Source: Oscillospiraceae bacterium
GTDB taxonomy: Bacteria > Bacillota > Clostridia > Oscillospirales > Oscillospiraceae
Direction: 5' to 3'
Length of the DNA: 64,000 bases
Assembly: GCA_021202845.1 (NCBI GenBank)
Contig: JAJQCF010000007.1
Location: 1 to 64,000, forward strand
Part shown: positions 50,605 to 59,603 of the stretch, piece by piece
How the letters are laid out: every line of letters begins with the position of its first letter
How positions within the stretch are numbered: position 1 is the stretch's first letter
Notes under the pieces: model-generated
Databases searched by the model: none
What the model was told of the DNA's origin: nothing
What the model saw: the letters and a program-made list of their open reading frames with translations, nothing else
Position numbers and translations under genes: made by a program

Positions 50605-51831
50605 TCACACCACCTGAAATATATAAAACTTCAAATAGTCCGTTTCGGGGATGCTCCAGTGGATGGGGTGGTCGGGGGACTGCTGGCGGGCTTCTATCTG
50701 GCGGAGGCTGACGCAGGCGTCCTCGGCGGCGGAGCGGAGCATTTTGCGGAACAGCTCGTCCGTCATAAAGTGGGAACAGGAGCAGGTCGCCAAGTAGCCG
50801 CCGCGAGGCAGCAGGCGCATGGCCTTGAGGTTAATTTCCTTGTACCCGCGCACGGCGTTTTTTACCGCGGAGTTGGACTTGGTGAACGCCGGAGGGTCAA
50901 GGATTATGAGGTCGTAGCCGCTTGCGCCGCTCTTGGACATCTCGGTCAGCAGGTTAAAGACGTCGGCGCAGAGGAAGTCCATTTTGCCCTCCAGACCGTT
51001 CAGCCGTGCGTTGCGGCGGCTGAGGTCTATGGCTGATGCGGAAATATCCACGCTCGTGACGTGCTCCGCGCCGCCCAGCACGGCGTTCATGCCGAAAGCG
51101 CCCGTGTGCGTGAAGCAGTCCAGCACGCGCCTGCCCGCCGCTATGCGCGACACGGCGAGGCGGTTGTATTTCTGGTCGAGGAAAAAGCCGGTCTTTTGAC
51201 CCTCCATGTAGTTTACATAATATTTTAGCCCATTCTCGGTAATAACGGTTTCCCCGTCAAGGTCTGTGCGCAGGGCGGGGTGGGAGTAAAAGCCCTTGCC
51301 CTCCGTCAGCCCTTCCTTGAGGCGCAGGGCGGAGTCGTTGCGCTCGAATATGGCCGTCAGAGGCTGGCCGAGCGAGGCGAATATGTCAATTAAAATAGAA
51401 AAAATCATGTCCTTGCGCTGTTCAAGGCCAAGGCACATGGTTTGCGTCACTAAAATGTCGCCGTAGCGGTCCACGGTCAGCCCGGGGAGCGAGTCCGCCT
51501 CACCGAAAACAAGGCGGCAGCAGGAAAAGTCGCGCCCCATAACGGCTCTGCGGTACTCCACCGCCCATGTCAGACGGCGGCGGAAGAAGTCCTCGTCAAA
51601 GCGGTCGTTGGCGTTGAACGACAGCAGGCGCACGCGGATTTTGGAGTGGCTGTTGTAAAAGCCGGAGCCGAGGTAGCGGCTTTTTTGGGAGTAGACATCC
51701 ACAATGTGGCCGTCGGCGTGCTCGCCTTCCTCGGAAGTTATTTCGTCAAAATAGACCCATGGGTGACCGGAGCGCAGGCTGCGTTCGGCCTTCGGGGTGA
51801 CGGCGACGCGCGGGTAGGGACGCTGGGCCAT
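50605..51831 (-). CDS. 23S rRNA cytosine-C5 methyltransferase-like (RlmI/RlmK family)
   Basis: The protein has 408 residues. The N-terminal PUA-like domain (VAVTPKAERSLRSGHPWVYFDEI) is followed by an EEHD-type region and a SAM domain with LDCFTHTGAFGMNAVLGG and the catalytic ILDPPAFTKS; TCSCSHFMT carries the cysteine. This is the RlmI/YwbD group, which methylates 23S rRNA. ATG 51831 begins two bases after the rsmE stop, so both are in one unit; the longer frame to 51921 overlaps rsmE. Confidence 0.88.
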   Translation of the reverse strand: MAQRPYPRVAVTPKAERSLRSGHPWVYFDEITSEEGEHADGHIVDVYSQKSRYLGSGFYNSHSKIRVRLLSFNANDRFDEDFFRRRLTWAVEYRRAVMGRDFSCCRLVFGEADSLPGLTVDRYGDILVTQTMCLGLEQRKDMIFSILIDIFASLGQPLTAIFERNDSALRLKEGLTEGKGFYSHPALRTDLDGETVITENGLKYYVNYMEGQKTGFFLDQKYNRLAVSRIAAGRRVLDCFTHTGAFGMNAVLGGAEHVTSVDISASAIDLSRRNARLNGLEGKMDFLCADVFNLLTEMSKSGASGYDLIILDPPAFTKSNSAVKNAVRGYKEINLKAMRLLPRGGYLATCSCSHFMTDELFRKMLRSAAEDACVSLRQIEARQQSPDHPIHWSIPETDYLKFYIFQVV

Positions 51832-51833
51832 AG

Positions 51834-52574
51834 TTACAGTTCCCCCGTTTCGTAGAGCAGCGCGGTCATGGCCATTAGCGGCGCGGTCTCGCAGCGCTGT
51901 ATGCGGCTGCCCATTGAGCATATGCGCATACCGACAGCCTTTGCCAGCTCAGCCTCGTAGTGCTCAAATCCGCCCTCGGGGCCGGTCATAATGGCGGCAG
52001 AGGATACGCTCCCCGCGTCTTTCAGAGCTTCCTTGAGGCTGAGCCGCCCGCTGCCGGATTCGTAAAAGAACAGCGGCAAAGTCGTTTTTACGGCAATGTC
52101 CAGCGCACCGGCGAAGTCCGACACGGCGCGCACCGGCGGAATCACGCTGCGCCCCGCGTCCTTGGCGGCGGCCTCCGCGGTTTCCGCCAGCTGCGCCAGA
52201 TGCTTTTCCTCGGCCTTGGCGTTCATGCTGCGGCCGGACTTATCCGAGCGGAAGAACACTATTTCCGCGGCGCCGCCGCCCGTGCAGTAGCGCACGAGCT
52301 GGTCGACCCGCGCGGGAGACTTGGGCCAAGCCGCCAAAACGGTGATTTTTACTTGCGGCTCGGCGGCGCTTGGCTCGGATGAGATAACGTCAGCCTGCAC
52401 TTCGCCGTCAGAAAAGCGCGAAATGCGGCAGCGGTGGTCGCTGCCCTTGCCGTCGCAGATGATAACCTCGTCGCCTAACTTGAGCCTGAGGGACGCCACC
52501 TCGTCGGCGGCCTTGCCGCTGATGACGGCGACGCCTCCGGCAAAATTGCTGCCGGCCATAAAAATTTTTGCCAC
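51834..52574 (-). CDS. rsmE: 16S rRNA (uracil1498-N3)-methyltransferase
   Basis: RsmE is a SPOUT-class enzyme. The C-terminal knot has MTGPEGGFEHYEAELAKAVG and GSRIQRCETAPLMAM, where the usual ILRTETAA reads IQRCETAP, a slight departure. The N-terminal PUA-like domain occupies residues 1-70. I start at GTG 52574, nine bases from GGAGG; TTG 52580 is too close. It follows ftsQ by 24 bases, at the end of the division cluster. Confidence 0.9.
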   Translation of the reverse strand: MAKIFMAGSNFAGGVAVISGKAADEVASLRLKLGDEVIICDGKGSDHRCRISRFSDGEVQADVISSEPSAAEPQVKITVLAAWPKSPARVDQLVRYCTGGGAAEIVFFRSDKSGRSMNAKAEEKHLAQLAETAEAAAKDAGRSVIPPVRAVSDFAGALDIAVKTTLPLFFYESGSGRLSLKEALKDAGSVSSAAIMTGPEGGFEHYEAELAKAVGMRICSMGSRIQRCETAPLMAMTALLYETGEL

Positions 52575-52598
52575 AGTCAAATACCTCCGCTTTTGTGC

Positions 52599-53345
52599 TT
52601 AATCATAGGTGAGATGTACGCGCTTGTCTATGCTGAGGTCAAGCGTGCCTCTGTCGCCCGCGGCCAGCTCGTTTACCGCGGCCAAGAGCTTGAGGAATTT
52701 ATACTCCAGCTCCTCGTCGTAGCCGAGCCTGACCGTGAAGCGGTCGAGGTAGTAAAAGCTGGGGTTGGAGATGTCCGACATATCAATCCACTCAATGTCG
52801 CCCTGCATATTGTTGTCCTCGATGGCGGCGAGAATGTCTGCCAGATATGTTACCTTGGGGCTCTCCGCGTCGCCGGGGGCTATGACCTCGCCAGTCTCCG
52901 GCGCAATCGGCGTGAGGGAGCGTATCTCGATAAGCGAGGACGCTTCGCTCTGCTCTATGGTGGAGAGCAGCTTGCAGCTTGAGTCTATAGCCCAAAGGCC
53001 GCTCTCCGACGTGACGTAGGCAATGGCCGCGCTCTCGATTATGTCAATCACCAGCTTATTCGGCAGAACGCGGGTTATGCTGACATCGGTGAGATACGGC
53101 AGCTTGGAATACATTCTCGCGGCGGCGGAGGATTTGTTGAGGAAGAACAGGTTGTCGCCCTCCTCAATGCCGCTGGCAAGAATTATCTCTTCCTCGGTGT
53201 AGTAGCTGTTTCCCGTGACCTCGATAGAGGAGACGCGGAAGAACACGCTCATGCCGAAGAGCAGCGCCGCGCATACTATTATGAACGTCAGCGGTGCGCG
53301 CAATGCGCCGCGGCGGCGTTTTTTTTGAGCTCTTGGCTCCGCCAT
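52599..53345 (-). CDS. ftsQ: Cell division protein FtsQ/DivIB
   Basis: The 248-residue protein has a basic N-terminus (RAQKKRRRGALRAP), one membrane helix (LTFIIVCAALLFGMSVFF) and a POTRA domain (VSSIEVTGNSYYTEEEIILAS). The FtsQ-type beta domain follows (to about 230). It is part of the FtsQLB complex that activates septal wall synthesis. GGGAGAG precedes ATG. It is the last gene of the dcw series here. Confidence 0.88.
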   Translation of the reverse strand: MAEPRAQKKRRRGALRAPLTFIIVCAALLFGMSVFFRVSSIEVTGNSYYTEEEIILASGIEEGDNLFFLNKSSAAARMYSKLPYLTDVSITRVLPNKLVIDIIESAAIAYVTSESGLWAIDSSCKLLSTIEQSEASSLIEIRSLTPIAPETGEVIAPGDAESPKVTYLADILAAIEDNNMQGDIEWIDMSDISNPSFYYLDRFTVRLGYDEELEYKFLKLLAAVNELAAGDRGTLDLSIDKRVHLTYD

Positions 53346-53372
53346 AGGCTTTCTCTCTCCCGTAAGTCTTTG

Positions 53373-54626
53373 TTATTCAGTCAGTATAACGCTTCCGCCG
53401 AGACTTTGCAAGTCCGTATTCAGCCCCGCGTAGCCGCGCAGTATGTGTCCCGCGTCATGTATGGCGGTCTCGCCCTCGGCGGAAAGTCCGGCAATGACCA
53501 TCGCCGCGCCGCCGCGCAAGTCGCCCGCCGTGACGTGCGCGCCGTAGAGCGCGGGCACGCCGTAAACCATAGCCACGCGCCCCTCGGTTCTTATATCCGC
53601 GCCCAGACGGCGCAGCTCGTCAACGTGGCGGTAGCGGCTTTCAAAAATATTTTCCACAAATACGCTCGTACCCTCCGCTTTGAGACACGCGGCCATCAGC
53701 AGTGCCTGCGCGTCCGTGGGGAAGCCCGGGTAGGGTTTGGTTATAATCGGTCTGCCCGCCTTGAGCGCGCCCTGCCGCCGAATGTGTACACAGTCCGCGC
53801 CGGTGACGATTCCGCAGCCCATTTCGCGCAGCGCCGAGAGCACGGTTTCCATCTGCTCGGGGCGTACATCCCGCAGCTCAACCTCGCCGCCGGCGGCGGC
53901 GCAGGCGCAGGTTAGAGTTGCCGCGGCAATGCGGTCGGACATGACGCGGTGGCGCACCCCGCCGCGCGGAGTGAAGCCCTCGACAACCACGGTTGAGGTT
54001 CCCGCGCCGTGTATTTTCGCTCCCGCTGCGTTCAAAAAGTCCTGCAGCGAGCATATTTCCGGCTCGCGCGCGGCGTTGGTGACGGTTGTCGTGCCCTCCG
54101 CGGCGCAGGCCGCCAGCATTATGTTCTCCGTCGCGCCCACGCTGGGGAAGTCGAGATTTATGTACGCGCCGTGCAGCGTTTCCGCTCGGCAGTATACCTC
54201 GCCGCCCGTTTCGTCCACCTCCGCGCCCAGCGCGCGCAGAGCCTTTAGGTGCAAATCTATCGGTCTGCTGCCGAGCTCGCAGCCGCCGGGACGGGAGAGG
54301 CGCACCTCGCCGGTGCGCGCCAAAATTGCGCCCATGTAGGTGACGGAGGAGCGCATTTTGCCCATCAGCTCGTGCGGTATGCGGTTATCGGAGAGCGCGG
54401 CGGAATCTATGGTCACAGTGTCGCCCTCGCGCGCCGTGCGGCAGCCGAGGTGGCGGAGAATATCGAGCGAGGCGTCAACGTCCAGCAGCGCGGGGCAGTT
54501 TTCCAGCACCGTCTCGCCCTTTGTGAGCAGGCTTGCCGCCAAAATGGGCAAAACGGCGTTTTTGGAGCCTTGAACCTTTACCGTCCCGCAAAGGCGGTTT
54601 CCTCCGTGAACAGTCCACAAAGACAT
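53373..54626 (-). CDS. murA: UDP-N-acetylglucosamine 1-carboxyvinyltransferase
   Basis: MurA transfers enolpyruvyl from phosphoenolpyruvate to UDP-GlcNAc, the first step of peptidoglycan synthesis. The catalytic Cys116 sits in SRPGGCELGSRPID; KNAVLPILAASLL at the N-terminus and FPTDAQALLMA are family motifs. Since Cys is present rather than Asp, the family predicts fosfomycin sensitivity. Length (417 residues) is normal. GGAGG precedes ATG. Confidence 0.95.
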   Translation of the reverse strand: MSLWTVHGGNRLCGTVKVQGSKNAVLPILAASLLTKGETVLENCPALLDVDASLDILRHLGCRTAREGDTVTIDSAALSDNRIPHELMGKMRSSVTYMGAILARTGEVRLSRPGGCELGSRPIDLHLKALRALGAEVDETGGEVYCRAETLHGAYINLDFPSVGATENIMLAACAAEGTTTVTNAAREPEICSLQDFLNAAGAKIHGAGTSTVVVEGFTPRGGVRHRVMSDRIAAATLTCACAAAGGEVELRDVRPEQMETVLSALREMGCGIVTGADCVHIRRQGALKAGRPIITKPYPGFPTDAQALLMAACLKAEGTSVFVENIFESRYRHVDELRRLGADIRTEGRVAMVYGVPALYGAHVTAGDLRGGAAMVIAGLSAEGETAIHDAGHILRGYAGLNTDLQSLGGSVILTE

Positions 54627-54687
54627 TGTTGTTTCCTCCGCTAAGCAGGTTTTTGTGAACCATACTATGCGGAGGGCAGGCGGATTG

Positions 54688-55815
54688 CTATTTCACGTAC
54701 CCCAATATCATATCGGCAATTATCTCCGTGGCATCCGCGACGCTGACCGAGCGCATACCCGCGGACATTGCGGCGAGCTTTTCGCTGTCGTGCAGCAGCG
54801 CGGAGACGCGGTCATAGAGCTCGGCGGGGGTGAACTCGCCCTCCAGCAGAACGTCCGCGCCGCCCGCCCGCTCCAGCACGCGCGCGTTTTTTTCCTGATG
54901 ATTTGCCGTGACGTTGGGGGAGGGGACGAGCACTGCGGGCTTGCCCAGCGCCGTAAGCTCGCTGAGCGTGGATGCTCCGCTGCGGCAGAGAACCAAGTCC
55001 GCGGCGGCCATAACCGTCGGCATATCGTAAATATATTCGCGCACGTCGATGCCGCGGCCTGCCAAAAGCTCGCTGTTTAATCCCGCGGCGTCCAGCGCGG
55101 ACTTTATTCCGGCGTAGCCGCGCTTGCCCGCGGAGTGAATGAGGTCAAATTCGTTTTTCTCGGCGGCTTCGGCAATGAAGCTGCGCATAGCCTTGTTCAT
55201 GTAGTCCGAGCCGAGGCTGCCCCAGACGGACACAACCAGCGGCCTGTCGGAATTAAGCCCCAGCGCCTTGCGCGCTTCGGCGCAGTCGGCGGTGCGGAAG
55301 TATGGCCGCACAGGGGTGCCGGTGTAGACCGCGTTGACGCCCTTGCCGTAGCCCTCAGCGGCTCCGGCGAAGCCCAGCATGACGCAGTCCACGGTCTTGG
55401 CGAGCATTTTTGTCGTCAGCCCGGGCTGCGCGTTGGATTCGTGGACGAGCGTCGGTATGCCCAGCGAGTGCGCGGCCTTGAGCACGGGGTAGCAGACGTA
55501 GCCGCCGGTGCCGACTGCCACGTCGGGCTTAAACTCGCGTATTATTCTCTTGGCCTGCGGCACGGACATAAGTACGTTCCTGAATGTTTTCAGGTTGTGG
55601 ACTATCTCCGCGGGCTTCAGGCTGCGGTGCAGGTTCGTTATGGTGACGGTTTTAATCTCGTAGCCCTCGCGCGGGACGAGCTCCGTTTCCATCATGCCGT
55701 CCGCGCCGATGAACAGCACCTCGCTGTCCGGCAGCAGCTCCTTTATTCTTCCCGCCACGCCCACGGCGGGGTTCACGTGGCCTGCGGTGCCTCCGCAGGT
55801 AAGCAGCAGTCTCAT
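54688..55815 (-). CDS. murG: UDP-GlcNAc:lipid I N-acetylglucosaminyltransferase MurG
   Basis: MurG adds GlcNAc to lipid I at the inner membrane face, making lipid II. TCGGTAGHVNPA at the N-terminus, GTGGYVCYPV and the UDP-GlcNAc-binding LVLCRSGASTLSEL are the family motifs. Length (375 residues) is normal. ATG overlaps the ftsW stop (ATGA) in the order ftsW-murG. Confidence 0.96.
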   Translation of the reverse strand: MRLLLTCGGTAGHVNPAVGVAGRIKELLPDSEVLFIGADGMMETELVPREGYEIKTVTITNLHRSLKPAEIVHNLKTFRNVLMSVPQAKRIIREFKPDVAVGTGGYVCYPVLKAAHSLGIPTLVHESNAQPGLTTKMLAKTVDCVMLGFAGAAEGYGKGVNAVYTGTPVRPYFRTADCAEARKALGLNSDRPLVVSVWGSLGSDYMNKAMRSFIAEAAEKNEFDLIHSAGKRGYAGIKSALDAAGLNSELLAGRGIDVREYIYDMPTVMAAADLVLCRSGASTLSELTALGKPAVLVPSPNVTANHQEKNARVLERAGGADVLLEGEFTPAELYDRVSALLHDSEKLAAMSAGMRSVSVADATEIIADMILGYVK

Positions 55816-57029
55816 GCGGTTGTCTCCTCGTTTGCTCTAAGCTGTGTTATCTCAGCGCCGTTTTTGCGCGGTTTTACGCTCTTTTTCTCGGGTATATCTC
55901 TTGAAATGGAGAGAACTATGCCCATTTCCGCTAACTGTATCAGCAGCGCCGTGCCGCCGTAGCTGAAAAACGGCAGAGAAATGCCGGTCGCGGGCAGCAG
56001 GTTCGTCACAACCGCCACGTTCAGTATGACCTGCAAAGCCAGCAGCGAGGTTATGCCCGTGCAGACAAGAAAGCTGTAGCGGTCGCGGCAGTGAATGGCG
56101 AGCCAGTAGCCGCGCACTATGAGCAGCGCGAACAGCAGCAGCACGAGCATGGCGCCGACAAAGCCCATTTCCTCGCAGAATATGGCGAATATGTAGTCGT
56201 TGTGCTCTTCAGGGAGATACAAATATTTCTGCCTGCTCTCACCGAAACCCAGACCGGTCAAGCCGCCGGAGCCTATGGCGTAGAGCGACTGGATTATCTG
56301 GTAGCCGGTGTCCGAGGAGTCGGCAAAGGGGTCGAGCCACGCCGTAATGCGGTCGGAGGTGTAGCCCGTGCCCAGCAGCACGAGCGCGCCCAGCCCGCCG
56401 ACCGCCGCGCCGCCCGCGATGAACCAGAAAAGGCGCGTGCCGCCGGCAAACATCATTATGGCGGTTATGCTGACGATGATTATCGAGGCGGAGAAGTGCG
56501 GCTCAAAGACGAGCAGGCCGATTATAATTCCCGCGGCAGCCACAAACGGCACAACGCCGTACCTGAACGTGCTCATTTTGCTCTTGAAACGGCAGACCAG
56601 CTCCGCCTCAATGAGTATGACGGCTATTTTGGCAATTTCCGAGGGCTGGAACGTGATGCCGCCAATGGTGAACCAGCGCTTGGAGCCGTTGACGTTTTCG
56701 CCCGCGACCAGCACGAGCAGCAGCAGGACGACGGCGAAGATATAGATAGGCGCGGCGAAGCGGCGGTAAAAGCCGATAGGAAAGCGCGAGGCTACGAGCA
56801 TTGCCGCCACGCCCATGCCCGCGAACGTGAGCTGACGGGTGAAATAATACGTTGCGGTGTAGCCCGTCTCGCTGCTGTAGTATGCTCTGGCATAGGAGGC
56901 CGAGAGAACGGTTATTACGCCGATTGTCAGCAGCAGCATAACGAGCAGCAAAAACGGTATGTCAATGGAGCCGCGGCCTATGCCCGAGTCGTCCGTGTAG
57001 TCCGCCAGACGGTCTGATTTGTAGTCCAT
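55812..57029 (-). CDS. ftsW: FtsW/SpoVE peptidoglycan polymerase
   Basis: This SEDS-family glycosyltransferase has 405 residues and about ten transmembrane helices. FEPHFSASIIIVSITAIMMF with the catalytic Asp/Glu region, the WLDPFADSSDTGYQIIQSLYAIGSGGL segment and FFSYGGTALLIQL are diagnostic. It may be FtsW (division) or SpoVE (cortex); the dcw context and the partner PBP with PASTA domains allow either. A 25-residue basic tail follows the last helix. Confidence 0.92.
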   Translation of the reverse strand: MDYKSDRLADYTDDSGIGRGSIDIPFLLLVMLLLTIGVITVLSASYARAYYSSETGYTATYYFTRQLTFAGMGVAAMLVASRFPIGFYRRFAAPIYIFAVVLLLLVLVAGENVNGSKRWFTIGGITFQPSEIAKIAVILIEAELVCRFKSKMSTFRYGVVPFVAAAGIIIGLLVFEPHFSASIIIVSITAIMMFAGGTRLFWFIAGGAAVGGLGALVLLGTGYTSDRITAWLDPFADSSDTGYQIIQSLYAIGSGGLTGLGFGESRQKYLYLPEEHNDYIFAIFCEEMGFVGAMLVLLLFALLIVRGYWLAIHCRDRYSFLVCTGITSLLALQVILNVAVVTNLLPATGISLPFFSYGGTALLIQLAEMGIVLSISRDIPEKKSVKPRKNGAEITQLRANEETTA

Positions 57030-57069
57030 ATTCCGCTATCCCTCCTTGTTTGGTTTCCGGTTTGAGCGC

Positions 57070-58098
57070 TCAGCGCCCCAGCACGCCGATGAACGAAATG
57101 GCGGCAAAGCACAGCGAGGTCAGAGTGAACAGGGCAAAAAGCTGCTTTTCCGTCCACTTGTGACCCGTCCAGCCGCCCATCTCCAAATGGTGGTGGAACG
57201 GGGCCATTTTGAAAACCCGCTTGCCGTGGCTGAGCTTGAAATACGTAACCTGTATAATGTCGGACAGGGTCTCTATTATATATATGAAGCCCAATGTGAC
57301 GAGTATGAGCGGCATATCGTAGGCAAAGGCCAGCGCCACCACCGCGCCGCCGAGGAAGAGGCTGCCGGTGTCGCCCATGAAAATTTTTGCGGGGTTGAAG
57401 TTGAAAATCAAAAAGCCCAGCAGCCCGCCGGTGACGGCGGCGGAGAATATGCCGAGGCCGAGGTATTCCTCGCCGAAGTAAAAGCACAGCACGGAGTAAA
57501 ACACAAAGACGGGGAGACTGGTGCCGGTTGCCAGCCCGTCCACGCCGTCGGTCAGGTTCACGGCGTTCACCGTACCCACTATGACGAACGCGGCAAACAC
57601 GACATAGACAATCTCGTTAATGGGGTAAGTTCTGTTGACGAACGGGATATAGAGGTCGATGCAGCCGGCGCGCTCCGTGCTGGCGTGGATAAGCCCGAAA
57701 AAGCGCAGCAGGTAGATAAACGCGATTGCCACCACAAGCTGGAGCAAAAACTTCTGCTTGGCCGTGAGACCGAGATTTTGCTTCTTTTTCAGCTTTTCGT
57801 AGTCGTCCAGAAAGCCGATTGCGCCGAATATGAGCGCAAAAATCAGCACAAAGGCGTGGCTGTAATCGCCCGACGTCATTACCGACCAGCCGACGGTGAG
57901 CGTGACGACCGTGGCCGCCGTGATAAAGCAGATGCCGCCCATTGTCGGCGTTCCGGCCTTGCTGTTGTGCCAAGTGGGGCCGTCCTGACGTATCTCCTGT
58001 CCGGCCTTAATTTTTCTCAGGAACGGCACGAGAATACTCCCCACCGCCAGCGCGATTATAAAGCCGAATATCAAGGCAAATGCCAGCTTTGTTGTCAT
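57070..58098 (-). CDS. mraY: Phospho-N-acetylmuramoyl-pentapeptide transferase
   Basis: MraY links the UDP-MurNAc-pentapeptide to undecaprenyl phosphate, making lipid I. The protein (342 residues) has ten helices. GTPTMGGICFI, FLDDYEKLKKK and the NAVNLTDGVDGLATG and MAPFHHHLEMGGWTG motifs, with catalytic Asp and His, are present. ATG overlaps the murE stop. No murD follows, unlike the usual mraY-murD-ftsW order; ftsW begins 40 bases after the stop. Confidence 0.96.
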   Translation of the reverse strand: MTTKLAFALIFGFIIALAVGSILVPFLRKIKAGQEIRQDGPTWHNSKAGTPTMGGICFITAATVVTLTVGWSVMTSGDYSHAFVLIFALIFGAIGFLDDYEKLKKKQNLGLTAKQKFLLQLVVAIAFIYLLRFFGLIHASTERAGCIDLYIPFVNRTYPINEIVYVVFAAFVIVGTVNAVNLTDGVDGLATGTSLPVFVFYSVLCFYFGEEYLGLGIFSAAVTGGLLGFLIFNFNPAKIFMGDTGSLFLGGAVVALAFAYDMPLILVTLGFIYIIETLSDIIQVTYFKLSHGKRVFKMAPFHHHLEMGGWTGHKWTEKQLFALFTLTSLCFAAISFIGVLGR

Positions 58099-59555
58099 TT
58101 GTGTTTCCTCTTTTCAATGACGGAGGCCACAATCTCGCGCTCGTCCATGTGACGGCGGACGTGACCGACCTCCTGATATGTTTCGTGACCCTTTCCGGCC
58201 AAAAGAATTATGTCGCCGGATACATGGTTTTCTATCGCCCACTCAATGGCGGCGCTGCGGTCGGGTATGACCGTGTAATTTGTTTTTTCCGCGCCGATGC
58301 CGCCAAGAATATCCTCTATAATGGCATCGGGGCTTTCCGTGCGAGGGTTGTCGGAGGTGATGACGGCAAAGTCGGCCTCCTCGGCGGCTATTTTGCCCAT
58401 TTTCGGCCTCTTGCCCCTGTCGCGGTCGCCGCCGCAGCCGAACACGGCCACCACGCGGCCGGACGCGCCCTCGCGCAGAGTGCGCAGCGCGTTTTCCAGC
58501 GCGTCGGGCGTGTGCGCATAATCAATAATAATTGTGTAGTCCCCGTCCGTGGGTACGCTCTCCATGCGCCCCTTGGGGCCGCCGACGCCGCGGAGCGCCG
58601 CCGCGCACTGCCGGAGCGGCACGCCAAGAGCCGTGCAGCAGCCGATTGCGCAAAGAGCATTATAGACGGAAAAGCGCCCGGGCATACCGAGCTGTACCGC
58701 CTCGCTCCCGTCTGCCGTTACCGCGCTGAATGACAATGAATCCGGCTTCAGCAGCAGGCCGCGGGCATAAATGTCCGCAGCCGGCGAGAGCAGGGAGCAT
58801 GTCGCCGTCTCCGCGCCGCCGCGCCGCGCAGCGTCCAGCATGACGGGGGAGTAGGCGTCGTCGGCGTTTATCACGGCCTTGGCGCACTGGGCGAAAAGCC
58901 CCGCCTTGGCCGCGGCGTAGTTGTCCATTGTCTTGTGGAAATCCAAATGGTCCTGCGTGAGGTTGGTGAAAGCGCCGACGGCAAAGCGCACGCCCGCCAC
59001 GCGGCAGAGCGAGAGCGCGTGGGAGGAGACCTCCATGACGGCGCAGCGGCAGCCCGCGTCGGCCATTTTGCGCAGCAGCGCCTGCAAATCTGCGCTCTCC
59101 GGCGTGGTGTGCGCCGCGGGCTCGGCCTCGGAGCCGATAACGACGGCGTTTGTGCCTATCAGCCCTGTCTTTGCGCCCGTGCTGTCCAAAATGCGCTTTA
59201 TCAGCGTGGTGGTCGTCGTCTTGCCGTTCGTGCCGGTGACGCCGATAACCTGAATTTCGGAGGCGGGGTCGCGGTAAAAGTTCTTTGCCGCGAGCGCTAA
59301 GGCAAGGCGGCTGTCCGGCACTGCGATATAGGGCACGTCAACGTCCGGCGCGCTCTCGCACACCACCGCCGCCGCGCCGTTATTTACAGCCGTGGGGATA
59401 AAGGCGTGACCGTCTGTCTGAAAGCCCCTGACGGCGACGAACAGGTCGCCGCGCTCCACGCTGCGGGAATCATAGCGCACGGAGTTTATTTCCGTGTCCA
59501 AGTCCGCGCGAAGACACGTTATTTCAAGTCCTGCCAGAACATCTCTGAGCTTCAC
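58095..59555 (-). CDS. murE: UDP-MurNAc-tripeptide ligase (meso-diaminopimelate adding)
   Basis: MurE adds the third amino acid of the stem peptide. The P-loop GTNGKTTT is near residue 108; the substrate-specifying motif is TSDNPRTESPD. DNPR is associated with meso-diaminopimelate ligases, so the wall is probably DAP-type. Length is 486 residues. I start at GTG 59555 (MKLRDVL), after GGAGGGG. The stop overlaps mraY, with no murF in between. Confidence 0.94.
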   Translation of the reverse strand: MKLRDVLAGLEITCLRADLDTEINSVRYDSRSVERGDLFVAVRGFQTDGHAFIPTAVNNGAAAVVCESAPDVDVPYIAVPDSRLALALAAKNFYRDPASEIQVIGVTGTNGKTTTTTLIKRILDSTGAKTGLIGTNAVVIGSEAEPAAHTTPESADLQALLRKMADAGCRCAVMEVSSHALSLCRVAGVRFAVGAFTNLTQDHLDFHKTMDNYAAAKAGLFAQCAKAVINADDAYSPVMLDAARRGGAETATCSLLSPAADIYARGLLLKPDSLSFSAVTADGSEAVQLGMPGRFSVYNALCAIGCCTALGVPLRQCAAALRGVGGPKGRMESVPTDGDYTIIIDYAHTPDALENALRTLREGASGRVVAVFGCGGDRDRGKRPKMGKIAAEEADFAVITSDNPRTESPDAIIEDILGGIGAEKTNYTVIPDRSAAIEWAIENHVSGDIILLAGKGHETYQEVGHVRRHMDEREIVASVIEKRKHK

Positions 59556-59603
59556 TGTTTTCCCCTCCAATCGGATAGCCTGACCGAGCGCCAATGCGGG
59601 CGA